Counted from the first letter of the stretch, positions 1-7,674 are shown. The stretch: 10,615 nucleotides of DNA from Dehalococcoidia bacterium (GCA_011192055.1 DUES01000207.1:1-10615); one strand, 5' to 3'. Numbers and translations are program-made. Notes: generated by a model not told the origin, from the letters alone.

Positions 1-2
1 AC

Positions 3-1436
3 CTGTTCGCCATGCTGACACCGAGCAGCATTTCAAACCTGGCAATCAAGTTGGGGGGAAAGCCCGGTGGTGGTACCGGAGTGTGGAATGCCGGGTACCG
101 TGACATGCTTGGCAAGACCCGGCTTAACGAGATACGGGATGCAAAGAAACAACTTGACCCGCAAAATATCATGAATCCGGGAATGTGGATGGAACCGCCG
201 GTACTGTTCCGGCCGGGCATTTACCGCTTGGCGACAGGTATTGGCTCTCAAGTAGATAAACTGTTACCGGGGCCGAAAAAGAAGGCCAAAGAAGAGAGTT
301 TCATTCGCGAACTGGAGGACTGTGTACAGTGCGGGTATTGCATGGATGTTTGCCCGACAACGCAGGGCTGGATGTCATCCACGCCGCGCGGCAGAATACT
401 GATGACGAGAGAACTGTTCCTGGACCGGCCGGAGAGCCGGGAACAGGTACAGGCATATATCGAACGTATCTCTCAGTGCACACTATGCGGCAGGTGCGGG
501 GTCGATTGCAGTATTGCCATAAAGTCGCGACCAATGTGGCAGGGCGTCAGGGAATACCTGGTTAACAACGGTCTTAGAATAGAAAGTCTTCAAGGGTTGA
601 CAACGACCATCACCGAGACTCACAATATGGCAGGAAAACCCAACGAGCAGCGTGACAACTGGGTAAACCGAATGAAACTCCCCTATGACATCAGGGAGAA
701 GAAAACTGCAGATGTTATCTATTTCGTTGGCTGTGCCACATCGTTCTTCCCGACAGCACAACCGGCCGCCCGTGCCCTGGTCGAGGTAATGCAGAATGCA
801 GGTATCGACTTCACTATTGTCGGCGGTGATGAGTGGTGCTGTGGTTTCCCATTGATGGCTGCCGGTGAAAGTGACGCTGCCGCAGCGTGTATCCGGCACA
901 ATATAGAACGCATCAGGGAGACCGGTGCAAAAACCGTGGTAATGACTTGTCCCGGCTGTTACAGGGTCTGGAAAGAAGAGTACCAGGACGTAACCGACTG
1001 GCGGCATTCCTTCGAGGTACTGCACGGGGTGGAGTTGATGGCACGTCTGGTTGAAAAAGGCAGCCTGGAAATACCGGGATTCGAAGACAAGGTGACATAC
1101 CACGACCCGTGTGACCTTGGCCGGAACAGCGGCATATTTGATGAGCCGCGGTTTATTATTGACCAGATACCCGGAGTGGAACTGGTCGAGCTGGCAGAAA
1201 ACCGGCAGTACTGCAACTGTTGCGGCTCAGGGGGAGATCTCCTGGCTTCAAACCAGGACCTTTCAATGGCAATAGCCCGGCGTAAGGTGGACGAAGTAGT
1301 GGCGACGGGAGCGGAAACGGTGGTTACCGCCTGCCCCTCATGTGTCAGGGCAATAGGCATGGCAAAAACATCTGCAAAAATCAAGATAAAGGTCATGGAT
1401 ATTTCCGAGATTCTCTGGAAAGCAATCAGCAGTTAA
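3..1436 (+). CDS. FAD-linked oxidase / Fe-S (CCG-domain) fusion protein, GlcD-HdrD type, 5' end outside window
   Basis: The frame is open to the left edge (codons from base 3), so the Met at 12 is internal and the gene starts upstream. Numbering from that Met, residues 1-57 are the end of a GlcD-type FAD-oxidase C-terminal domain, closing with LDPQNIMNPG. Two ferredoxin-like cluster motifs follow: C104-C107-C110-C114-P and C156-C159-C162-C166, the second lacking the usual Pro. Two cysteine-rich CCG domains of the GlpC/HdrD type come next: C241, C276-C277, C313-PG-C316, then C367, C403-C404, C441-PS-C444. Known relatives oxidise D-2-hydroxyacids such as lactate, glycolate or 2-hydroxyglutarate on FAD and pass electrons through [4Fe-4S] clusters to quinone or electron-transfer proteins. 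The substrate cannot be read here because the FAD/substrate half is missing. A 76-nt gap separates it from the E1 alpha gene, so it may belong to the same transcription unit and feed it a 2-oxoacid (inference). Confidence 0.88.
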   Translation: MFAMLTPSSISNLAIKLGGKPGGGTGVWNAGYRDMLGKTRLNEIRDAKKQLDPQNIMNPGMWMEPPVLFRPGIYRLATGIGSQVDKLLPGPKKKAKEESFIRELEDCVQCGYCMDVCPTTQGWMSSTPRGRILMTRELFLDRPESREQVQAYIERISQCTLCGRCGVDCSIAIKSRPMWQGVREYLVNNGLRIESLQGLTTTITETHNMAGKPNEQRDNWVNRMKLPYDIREKKTADVIYFVGCATSFFPTAQPAARALVEVMQNAGIDFTIVGGDEWCCGFPLMAAGESDAAAACIRHNIERIRETGAKTVVMTCPGCYRVWKEEYQDVTDWRHSFEVLHGVELMARLVEKGSLEIPGFEDKVTYHDPCDLGRNSGIFDEPRFIIDQIPGVELVELAENRQYCNCCGSGGDLLASNQDLSMAIARRKVDEVVATGAETVVTACPSCVRAIGMAKTSAKIKIKVMDISEILWKAISS

Positions 1437-1455
1437 GAAATACGGTAACGCAGTT

Positions 1456-1470
1456 TCCCCATAAAGGGGA
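1456..1470 (+). other. small hairpin in the gap between the oxidase and E1 alpha genes
   Basis: A 5-bp perfect stem (TCCCC / GGGGA) closes a 5-nt loop. It is followed by TATAT rather than a T-run, so it does not look like an intrinsic terminator. A second weak stem (TCCA/TGGA) lies just downstream. No convincing -35/-10 pair or sigma54 -24/-12 element is visible in this 76-nt gap, which is compatible with read-through from the upstream gene. The role is unknown. Confidence 0.3.
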
Positions 1471-1512
1471 TATATCGAATTTCCATGTAATGGATAGCAT
1501 AAAGGAGGGAAC

Positions 1513-2490
1513 ATGGCACTGGAAAAGGAGCAACTGATTCAGCTCTTCACCAACCTGGTCCGCGCCCGCAAAATGGACGAACTCGTTGTAAAAAGCCTGA
1601 TGGAAGGCAAAGTAGTCGGCTTTTTCCACAGCGGGCAGGGTTCCGAGGCAGTCGGGGTTGGCGCTTGCAGTTTCCTGAGGGATGACGACTTCCTCTATCC
1701 GCATCATCGTGGACATGGTATTGCCTACATGCTGGCAAAGGGTGCCTCACTGAAAGAATACCTTGCGGAGCACTATGGCAAGGCAAACGGTATGGCCGGC
1801 GGTGTTGCCGGATTCCATGGCGTTGACGTAGCGCATGGTATTTACGGCAGTGCCGGCACCATCGGTTCACAATTCCCGGTATCCGTTGGCTGGGGACTGG
1901 CCTGTAAAAAGAATGACCGCGGGCAGGTTACACTGTGCTGCTTCGGCGATGGCAGCTCAAATCGTGGTACATTACACGAAGCAATGAACATAGCAGCCGT
2001 CTGGAAGCTTCCCATTGTCTGGTTGTGTGAAAACAATCTCTACGCACAGTTCATGCCAATCAAGGACGCCTATCCGCGTGAGGACATTGCAGACCTGGCT
2101 GCGGGTTATAACATGCCCGGAATGGTTGTTGACGGTCAGGACGTGATAGCCGTCAATGAAGCAGTACAGGCAGCAGTAGCGAGAGCCAGGGCAGGTGAAG
2201 GTCCATCACTGATTGAATGTAAGACCTATCGTTACCGCAGTCATTCCGAGGGCTCACAAGATATTGCGCACGTAGACCTCCGTCCCGAAGAAGAAATCGA
2301 AGCATGGAAACAGAGGGACCCCATCAAGCTGTTCCGTGAGAAATTACTGGGGCAGAACGTAGTAACGGAAGCGGATATCGAGCAGATAGAAAAAGAGGCC
2401 GATGAATGGGTGGCAGATGCCGATAAGTTTGCCACGGATGGCCCGATACCAGGTCCTGAAGTACTGGAGAATGCTCTATACGTGGAGTAG
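1513..2490 (+). CDS. acoA: 2-oxoacid (acetoin-type) dehydrogenase E1 component, alpha subunit
   Basis: Thiamine-diphosphate-dependent alpha subunit of the E1 heterotetramer, which decarboxylates or cleaves the substrate and reductively acylates the lipoyl group of E2. The 325-residue length is normal for AcoA/PdhA. Visible features are the HHRGHG segment near residues 64-69, the ThDP-Mg motif starting at GDG (145-147) with N150 and ending at E173-N174-N175, and a C-terminal loop YRYRSHSEGS (239-248) at the position of the PDH phosphorylation loop. The HSEG form of that loop resembles acetoin dehydrogenase more than pyruvate dehydrogenase, but this is a weak discriminator. The start is supported by AGGAGG at 1503-1508; its spacing of only 4 nt is short, though the N-terminus is typical and no better Met lies nearby. 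First gene of the tight operon. The acetoin assignment rests mainly on the AcoX neighbour; pyruvate or a branched-chain 2-oxoacid remains possible. Confidence 0.92.
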   Translation: MALEKEQLIQLFTNLVRARKMDELVVKSLMEGKVVGFFHSGQGSEAVGVGACSFLRDDDFLYPHHRGHGIAYMLAKGASLKEYLAEHYGKANGMAGGVAGFHGVDVAHGIYGSAGTIGSQFPVSVGWGLACKKNDRGQVTLCCFGDGSSNRGTLHEAMNIAAVWKLPIVWLCENNLYAQFMPIKDAYPREDIADLAAGYNMPGMVVDGQDVIAVNEAVQAAVARARAGEGPSLIECKTYRYRSHSEGSQDIAHVDLRPEEEIEAWKQRDPIKLFREKLLGQNVVTEADIEQIEKEADEWVADADKFATDGPIPGPEVLENALYVE

Positions 2491-2526
2491 GTCGATTATT
2501 CGATTACTCTATAAGGAGATATTGGA

Positions 2527-3489
2527 ATGAAACAAATAGCTTTCATGATGGCAATAAATGAAGCAATAAACGAAGAGATGGAGCGGGACGAAAAGGTCTT
2601 CGTAATCGGGGAAGACGTGCAATCAGGCGTTTTCGGGGCAAGCCGCGGGCTGATAAACAAATATGGGCCTGACCGTATCATGGACACCCCGTTAGGTGAG
2701 ACGGCGGTGGCAGGTGCTGCCCTTGGTGCAGCCACGGCAGGATACCGTCCGATTGCCGATTTCATGTTCGCTGACTTCATGTTCGTTGCTGCCAATGAGG
2801 TTGTGAATAATATAGCCAACTGGCACTTCATTCACGGCAGCAAGGTGAACCTCCCAATCGTACTGCTTAGTAACATCGGTGGATATGCCCGGCTCGGTCC
2901 GGAGCATTCACAGTGTCCCGAGTCCTTCATAATGCACAAACCGGGTCTCAAGCTGGTGGTGCCCTCGGACCCGTATTCGGCCAAGGGCTTACTGAAAACG
3001 GCTATTAGAGATGATAATCCGGTGGTTTTCTATTACCACAAGCGTTTACTGGGTTTGCAGGGCGAAATCCCGGAGGAAGAGTACACCGTTCCATTCGGAG
3101 TGGCTGATATTAAACGCGCGGGAACTGACGTCACCGTGGTGGCAACTTCCTACATGGTCCAGCTTGCTCTCCAGGTCGCTGAAGAGATGAAGGACAAGGT
3201 CAGTATCGAAGTGGTAGACCCGCGGACACTTGAGCCCCTGGACATCGGCACGATTGTCGAATCGGTTAAAAAGACCGGTCGGGTCGTCATTGTTGATGAA
3301 GACACCAGGCGCTGCGGAGTCGGGGCGGAAATAGGCATGCAGATTATGGAGAACGCCTTTGATTCGCTGGATGCTCCGATACAGAGAGTCGCTGCGGCAA
3401 ACATGCCGATTCCCGGAGCATATTTGGAGCCGTACGTACTGCCGCAAACAAAAGATATCACAGCCGCTGTGGAAGCGGTAATAGCCTGA
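2527..3489 (+). CDS. acoB: 2-oxoacid (acetoin-type) dehydrogenase E1 component, beta subunit
   Basis: Transketolase-like beta subunit that completes the E1 active site. At 320 residues it is full length. Motifs seen: GED at 28-30, DTPLGE at 53-58 (the Glu is the conserved ThDP-activating position), MFADF at 80-84 as in AcoB-like proteins, GPEHSQ at 124-129 (the family usually has GPQHSQ or AQHSQ, so Gln to Glu next to the active-site His127), VVPSDP at 144-149, and the C-terminal transketolase domain with DPRTLEPLD. AAGGAG lies 8 nt before the ATG, and the gap after E1 alpha is 36 nt, so co-translation in one operon is likely. A 15-nt near-tandem repeat sits at 2761-2790 and gives the sequence FMFADFMFV. 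Substrate uncertainty is the same as for E1 alpha. Confidence 0.92.
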   Translation: MKQIAFMMAINEAINEEMERDEKVFVIGEDVQSGVFGASRGLINKYGPDRIMDTPLGETAVAGAALGAATAGYRPIADFMFADFMFVAANEVVNNIANWHFIHGSKVNLPIVLLSNIGGYARLGPEHSQCPESFIMHKPGLKLVVPSDPYSAKGLLKTAIRDDNPVVFYYHKRLLGLQGEIPEEEYTVPFGVADIKRAGTDVTVVATSYMVQLALQVAEEMKDKVSIEVVDPRTLEPLDIGTIVESVKKTGRVVIVDEDTRRCGVGAEIGMQIMENAFDSLDAPIQRVAAANMPIPGAYLEPYVLPQTKDITAAVEAVIA

Positions 3490-3512
3490 TTTAGAATAGG
3501 TGGTAGTTAAAA

Positions 3513-3896
3513 ATGTATCCTGAGGAACTCAAGTACAACGAAGAACACACGTGGCTGAAACTGGAAGGCGATAATCTGGGGCGGGTGGGTATCACCACTT
3601 TCGCCCAGGAGCAACTGAAAGAGGTCGTCTTCATTGAATTGCCGGAGGTCGGGACAGAGGTTACCCACATGGAACCGTTCGGGGTTATTGAATCGGTAAA
3701 GGCGACCAATGACCTGTATAGTCCGGTCAGCGGTGAGGTGGTTGATGTCAATGAAGACCTCCCGGACGAACCGGGCACCGTTAATGAAGATCCTTACGGT
3801 AAGGGGTGGATGATAGTTATACGGATGAGTGACCCCGCTGAGGTTGAAGCACTTACTTCGGCAGAAGAGTACATTAAACAGGTCGGCGGGAACTAA
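3513..3896 (+). CDS. gcvH: GcvH-type lipoyl carrier protein (glycine cleavage H-protein homologue)
   Basis: A 127-residue lipoyl-domain protein of normal H-protein length. The lipoylation motif ESVKATNDLYSPVSGEVV places the acceptor lysine at K63, and the C-terminal half has the H-protein signatures VNEDPYGKGW and a late acidic helix. In glycine cleavage this protein shuttles aminomethyl groups between P, T and L proteins, but no gcvP or gcvT is present in the window. It sits 23 nt after E1 beta and 6 nt before acoX, inside the dehydrogenase operon. Established precedent: in Bacillus subtilis GcvH is the obligate intermediate from which lipoyl groups are transferred to E2 subunits. A dedicated lipoyl donor for the downstream E2 is therefore the favoured inference. 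A moonlighting glycine-cleavage role using distant P/T genes is the alternative. AGGTGG at 3498-3503 is the ribosome binding site. Confidence 0.92.
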   Translation: MYPEELKYNEEHTWLKLEGDNLGRVGITTFAQEQLKEVVFIELPEVGTEVTHMEPFGVIESVKATNDLYSPVSGEVVDVNEDLPDEPGTVNEDPYGKGWMIVIRMSDPAEVEALTSAEEYIKQVGGN

Positions 3897-3902
3897 CGCC
3901 GC

Positions 3903-4898
3903 ATGAGTAAAGTAGGCATCATCGCTAATCCTGCGTCGGGAAAAGACATCAGGCGACTGGTCTCATATGCCAGCCTGATGAGTAACCGGGATAAAACCGA
4001 CCTTGTCAGAAGGATAATACTGGGTATTCAGTCAACAGGTGTCGACGAGGTAGTGATGATGCCGGACTACTATGGTCTGGGTGCGTCTGCGGCATCGGGA
4101 CTCGGCAGGGACCACTGTGGTAACAAGACGTCTATCCTTGATATGAAGGTGGAAGGTACCCAGGATGACTCTACCAGGGCGATGGCACTGATGAAGGAAA
4201 TCGGTGTGGGTTGCGTTGTAACCGTTGGCGGAGACGGCACCAACCGTGCTGTTGCTAAAGGAGACCGCTCGGTACCGATAGTGCCTCTTTCCACCGGTAC
4301 CAATAATGTCTTTCCCGTAATGGCGGAATCTACCACTGCCGGTATTGCTGCCGGAGTAGTCGCCAAAGGTATTGTAGACGAGAATGAGGTTGTTTCAGTC
4401 ACCAAGAGGCTGATAATAACGGAAAACGGAAAAGAACGTGATATGGCACTGATAGACGCGGTGGTACTTGAACAGGCGTTTGTCGGTGCCAGGGCAGTAT
4501 GGAACCTCGACGAGATAAGGCAAATAGTCTGCACACGTGCGGAGCCGGAAAGTATCGGCCTGTCCGCCATCGGTGGGAGTGTTTGCCCGGTCTGGTCGGA
4601 TGATGACTGCGGTCTATATCTGGAGCTTGGAGAAAGTGAACTGATAAGTCGGGCTCCTGTGCTTCCCGGAGTCATCCGGGAGATTGGTATCCGCCAGTTC
4701 CGGAAGTTAAGGTTTGGAGAAGAGGTATCACTGGTGGTGAAGCCCTGCCTTATCGCACTTGATGGAGAGAGGGAAATGGTCGTCAGCAGTGACGACGAAG
4801 TAAGAATCAATGTCGAGCGTGACGGACCGCGTGTTGTGGACATTAACATGGCGGTACGGCAGGCGGCCGAGCAGGGATTTTTTACAGTACATAGTTAA
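3903..4898 (+). CDS. acoX: AcoX-family protein with ATP-NAD kinase fold
   Basis: A 331-residue protein of the NAD kinase/diacylglycerol kinase superfamily, as found beside acetoin dehydrogenase genes (AcoX). Visible: N-terminal beta strand and turn GIIANPASGKD (5-15), the nucleotide-binding GGDGTN (109-114), and STGTNN (130-135), equivalent to the second conserved NAD-kinase segment. The GGDGT acidic residue is intact, so the phosphotransfer fold looks functional, but to my knowledge AcoX has no firmly established reaction. Hypotheses are NAD(H) phosphorylation coupled to the complex or binding of a related nucleotide. The start lies only 6 nt after the gcvH stop and has no strong Shine-Dalgarno of its own (a GGCGGG within the end of gcvH is the nearest), suggesting translational coupling. 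Its position between gcvH and E2 firmly ties it to the complex. Confidence 0.85.
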   Translation: MSKVGIIANPASGKDIRRLVSYASLMSNRDKTDLVRRIILGIQSTGVDEVVMMPDYYGLGASAASGLGRDHCGNKTSILDMKVEGTQDDSTRAMALMKEIGVGCVVTVGGDGTNRAVAKGDRSVPIVPLSTGTNNVFPVMAESTTAGIAAGVVAKGIVDENEVVSVTKRLIITENGKERDMALIDAVVLEQAFVGARAVWNLDEIRQIVCTRAEPESIGLSAIGGSVCPVWSDDDCGLYLELGESELISRAPVLPGVIREIGIRQFRKLRFGEEVSLVVKPCLIALDGEREMVVSSDDEVRINVERDGPRVVDINMAVRQAAEQGFFTVHS

Positions 4899-4918
4899 CA
4901 AAACCTGGGGGGTTCAAT

Positions 4919-6199
4919 ATGGCAGAATATATAGCAATACCCAAACTTGGAATGCAAATGACCGAAGCGACACTGGTAGAATGGAAGGTCAACGAGGGGG
5001 AGCGTGTTGCACAGGGAGAGGTTGTTCTTACCATTGAAACAGAAAAGACCCAGTGGGAGGTTGAAGCAGCATCCGAAGGACTGGTGCATATCCTGGTGCC
5101 TGCCGATGAGACAGCGCCGGTAGCCAGGGTGGTCGGGCTGATTGCTGAAAACGAAACAGAGCTTGATAAAATCCGGAAAGAACCTCCCGGTGAGATTTAT
5201 ACGTCTGAAGCCGGTGCTACCGCAGCACAGGCAGAAGGGGCACCGACAACACCGGAAGCTGAAAAAGCCGGAGTTCAGGCTGCTCCTGCAGAAAGAAAAC
5301 GTGTTCGCATTTCGCCGGTAGCACGAAAAATGGCGGAAGAACACATGATTGACGTTACTGGTATTAAGGGGACCGGCCCTGAAGGCAGGATAATCCGTGA
5401 GGATATCCAGATGGCTGTCGAGGCCAAAGAAAGAGGTGAGGCTCCCGTACAGGCTGCAGTATCAATCAGCGGTGAAATAATTCAGGGCAAACGGGTAAAA
5501 GATACTATACGCCTGAAGAGCATGAGGAAGTCAATCGCAGACCATATGCACCGCAGTCTCACGATTTCCGCCCAACTGACCTCAATGGGCGAAATAGATA
5601 TGACCGAGGTCAAGAATATCCGGACTGCTATGGTGCAGCGTGAGGCATCAGTAGGGGCAAGGATAACATATACTGATATCCTGGTACTGGCTGTCGCCAA
5701 AGCATTGAAAGAATTCCCGATAGTAAACGCCAGTCTGATTGAGAATGACATAAAGCTCTGGGAAGACATAAACGTTGGTGTCGCCGTTGCCCTTGAAGGC
5801 GGGACGGACGGCGGACTGATAGTACCCGTGATACGTAACGCTGATACAAAGTCTCTTGTAGACATAAACCGGGAACTTAAGGTACTGGTGGAGAAGGCAA
5901 GGAACGGCAAACTTACCCCGGATGATGTTACCGGGAGTACCTTCACGGTTACCAACCTGGGTGCGTTCGGTGGCGGTTACGGGTTCGGTACACCCATAAT
6001 CAATCAGCCGGAATCAGCTATCCTGGGCACCGGAGCAATCACTGACCGGCCTGTGGTAAAGGAAGGGCAGATTGTTATCAGACCGATAATGACGTACAGT
6101 CTTACCTTTGACCACCGTGTTATTGATGGCGCACCTGCTGCAATGTTCATCCTGCGCCTGACCGAACTACTTGAGAATCCCGGATTGTTATTACTGTAA
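4919..6199 (+). CDS. acoC: 2-oxoacid dehydrogenase E2, lipoyl acyltransferase
   Basis: Core component of the complex, transferring the acyl group from E1 via its swinging lipoyl arm to CoA. The 426-residue protein reads as three domains. One N-terminal lipoyl domain (about 1-80) has acceptor K43 in ETEKTQWEVEA. An Ala/Glu/Pro-rich flexible linker (about 90-127) precedes a peripheral subunit-binding domain (about 129-166; ISPVARKMA ... GTGPEGRIIREDI). The catalytic acyltransferase domain (about 190-426) carries the active-site H399 and D403 in FDHRVIDG, and the segment INQPESAILG. A single lipoyl domain is typical of bacterial acetoin or pyruvate E2s. The ribosome binding site is a G-run at 4907-4912, 6 nt from the ATG. 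It lies 20 nt after acoX and 34 nt before E3. Acyl specificity (acetyl versus longer) cannot be decided from sequence alone. Confidence 0.93.
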   Translation: MAEYIAIPKLGMQMTEATLVEWKVNEGERVAQGEVVLTIETEKTQWEVEAASEGLVHILVPADETAPVARVVGLIAENETELDKIRKEPPGEIYTSEAGATAAQAEGAPTTPEAEKAGVQAAPAERKRVRISPVARKMAEEHMIDVTGIKGTGPEGRIIREDIQMAVEAKERGEAPVQAAVSISGEIIQGKRVKDTIRLKSMRKSIADHMHRSLTISAQLTSMGEIDMTEVKNIRTAMVQREASVGARITYTDILVLAVAKALKEFPIVNASLIENDIKLWEDINVGVAVALEGGTDGGLIVPVIRNADTKSLVDINRELKVLVEKARNGKLTPDDVTGSTFTVTNLGAFGGGYGFGTPIINQPESAILGTGAITDRPVVKEGQIVIRPIMTYSLTFDHRVIDGAPAAMFILRLTELLENPGLLLL

Positions 6200-6233
6200 G
6201 TACTACAACTCGCAGTGAAGAGAGGAATGTAAA

Positions 6234-7637
6234 ATGGAAGAAAAAGACCTGGTCATAATCGGTGGGGGTCCTGCGGGATATGTGGCCGCAATACGAGCCA
6301 GGCAGCTTGGAGGCAGTGTTGCCCTGATTGAAGCGGATACACTGCTGGGTGGTACCTGCCTTAACCGGGGTTGTATTCCGACACGGACACTGGTCAGAGC
6401 AACCGAATTTCTGGATATGCCTAAGAAAGCCAAAGACTACGGTGTAATCCTTGGTGCACCAGAGATTGATTTCACGAAAATGATGGCCCGTAAAAATGCG
6501 GTCATCAAGACTGTCACCGGAGGAGTCAAGCTGCTGGTCGAAGCGAATGGAGCTGAAATAATCAATGGTACGGGTAAACTCATTTCGCCCTCGGAAGTAG
6601 AAATACTGATGACGGATGGCACCCGTAACCGAATAGGCGCAAAAAAGATACTTGTTACGGCTGGTTGCCGGATCAGACTGCCGGATATTCCCGGTGGTGA
6701 CCTGGCAATTACACCCACAGAAGCCCTGGACTGGACTGAAATACCACAGTCACTGCTGATTACAACAGGTGGGGAAATTGGTATTGCTTATGCTACCATT
6801 TTCGCCAAGCTGGGTGCCCAGGTGACGGTTATCGAAAAATCGGAACGGATTCTGCCAGGGGTCGATGATGACATTGTTGCCATACTGGTAAAAGAACTGA
6901 AAAAACAGAAAATACAGATACTCACCAATACGTCGGTAACCGAGATTCAGGACTCGGGAGAAAATGAAAAAACTGTCGTACTTACTACCGGGGAAGAGAC
7001 AACGACAGTTACTGTTCAGTACGTTATGGTTGCTGATGAAAGAGAGCCTGCCCTGGATGGACTGGGACTGGAAACTGCAGGTGTAACTTTTGGCGGTGAC
7101 GGTATCGAGGTCAACAGTCACATGGAAACCAATGTACCCGGAATACTGGCCGCCGGTGATATAGTCGGGGAACCAAGGCTGGCTCATGTTGCTTTTATGG
7201 AAGGAAGAATAGCTACCGAGAATGCCCTGGGAAAAACATCCGAGATGAATTATACTTGCGTACCGCGAAGTATTTATTCGATACCGGAGATAGCCAGTGT
7301 CGGTCTTACCGCCGAGCAGGCTGCTTCTCAGGGACACCAGACGCAAGTCGGAGTATTCCCCATGGCAGCTAATGGCATGTCAACTATCCTGATGGAAAGG
7401 ACCGGTCTCATAAAGGTTGTCTCGGATAAAGAAGATGGCCAGGTACTGGGAGTACATATCATGGGTGCACATGCTGCTGAACTGATTGCGGAAGCTGCCC
7501 TTGCCATGAAGCTGGAGTGTACACCGCAGGAGATAGGTGCTTCAATCCATACACATCCCACCGTATCCGAAGCAGTAATGGAAGCAGCCCTGGATGTAAC
7601 AGGGGAGACATTACATAACCTGTCCGGCAATAGATAG
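6234..7637 (+). CDS. lpdA: E3 dihydrolipoyl dehydrogenase, divergent in nucleotide-binding motifs
   Basis: Flavoprotein that reoxidises the dihydrolipoyl arm of E2 (and possibly of GcvH) and makes NADH. The 467-residue length is normal. Seen: FAD dinucleotide motif GGGPAG (10-15), redox-active disulfide C42/C47 in GGTCLNRGC, second FAD motif AAGDI (306-310), dimerisation domain, and the catalytic pair H441 and E446 in HTHPTVSE. Oddities: the NAD-binding GxGxxG is TGGEIG (178-183), with Thr at the first Gly, and the usual following Glu is Ala185; the ATGS-like FAD segment reads TAGC (142-145); the usual GRxPN segment is DEREP (268-272). E201 at the end of the second strand is consistent with NAD rather than NADP. 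The ribosome binding site AGAGGA lies at 6221-6226. It is the last gene of the operon. Mercuric-reductase-like or other class I disulfide reductases are less likely given the context. Confidence 0.88.
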   Translation: MEEKDLVIIGGGPAGYVAAIRARQLGGSVALIEADTLLGGTCLNRGCIPTRTLVRATEFLDMPKKAKDYGVILGAPEIDFTKMMARKNAVIKTVTGGVKLLVEANGAEIINGTGKLISPSEVEILMTDGTRNRIGAKKILVTAGCRIRLPDIPGGDLAITPTEALDWTEIPQSLLITTGGEIGIAYATIFAKLGAQVTVIEKSERILPGVDDDIVAILVKELKKQKIQILTNTSVTEIQDSGENEKTVVLTTGEETTTVTVQYVMVADEREPALDGLGLETAGVTFGGDGIEVNSHMETNVPGILAAGDIVGEPRLAHVAFMEGRIATENALGKTSEMNYTCVPRSIYSIPEIASVGLTAEQAASQGHQTQVGVFPMAANGMSTILMERTGLIKVVSDKEDGQVLGVHIMGAHAAELIAEAALAMKLECTPQEIGASIHTHPTVSEAVMEAALDVTGETLHNLSGNR

Positions 7638-7674
7638 ATTTCAACTAAAGGTCCCGCCGCATTAATGTGAAGGC

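Noticed and set aside
12..14. ATG at 12 as the true start of the first gene
   Set aside because: The frame is open to the window edge and the protein begins in the middle of an FAD-oxidase C-terminal domain.
483..1103. 206-residue open frame on the - strand inside the oxidase gene
   Set aside because: It is antisense to a well-supported gene with intact Fe-S motifs, shows no recognisable domain and has no independent ribosome binding site that I can see.
1456..1470. Intrinsic terminator between the oxidase and E1 alpha genes
   Set aside because: The stem is only 5 bp and no T-run follows.
1437..1512. Sigma54 promoter as in classical acetoin operons
   Set aside because: No TGGCAC-N5-TTGC-like element is present in the gap, and no AcoR-type activator gene is in the window.
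3513..3896. LbpA-type lipoate-binding protein of a sulfur-oxidising Hdr-like (sHdr) system
   Set aside because: The sequence has standard H-protein signatures and the neighbours are dehydrogenase-complex genes, not the hdrC1B1A/hdrC2B2 set. The HdrD-like domains upstream belong to a GlcD fusion.
4070..4849. 259-residue open frame on the - strand opposite acoX
   Set aside because: Its Ser/Thr-rich, low-complexity composition is typical of an antisense shadow; the + strand carries clear NAD-kinase motifs.
5482..5955. 157-residue open frame on the - strand opposite the E2 gene
   Set aside because: It is the antisense of the conserved acyltransferase domain and looks like a compositional shadow.
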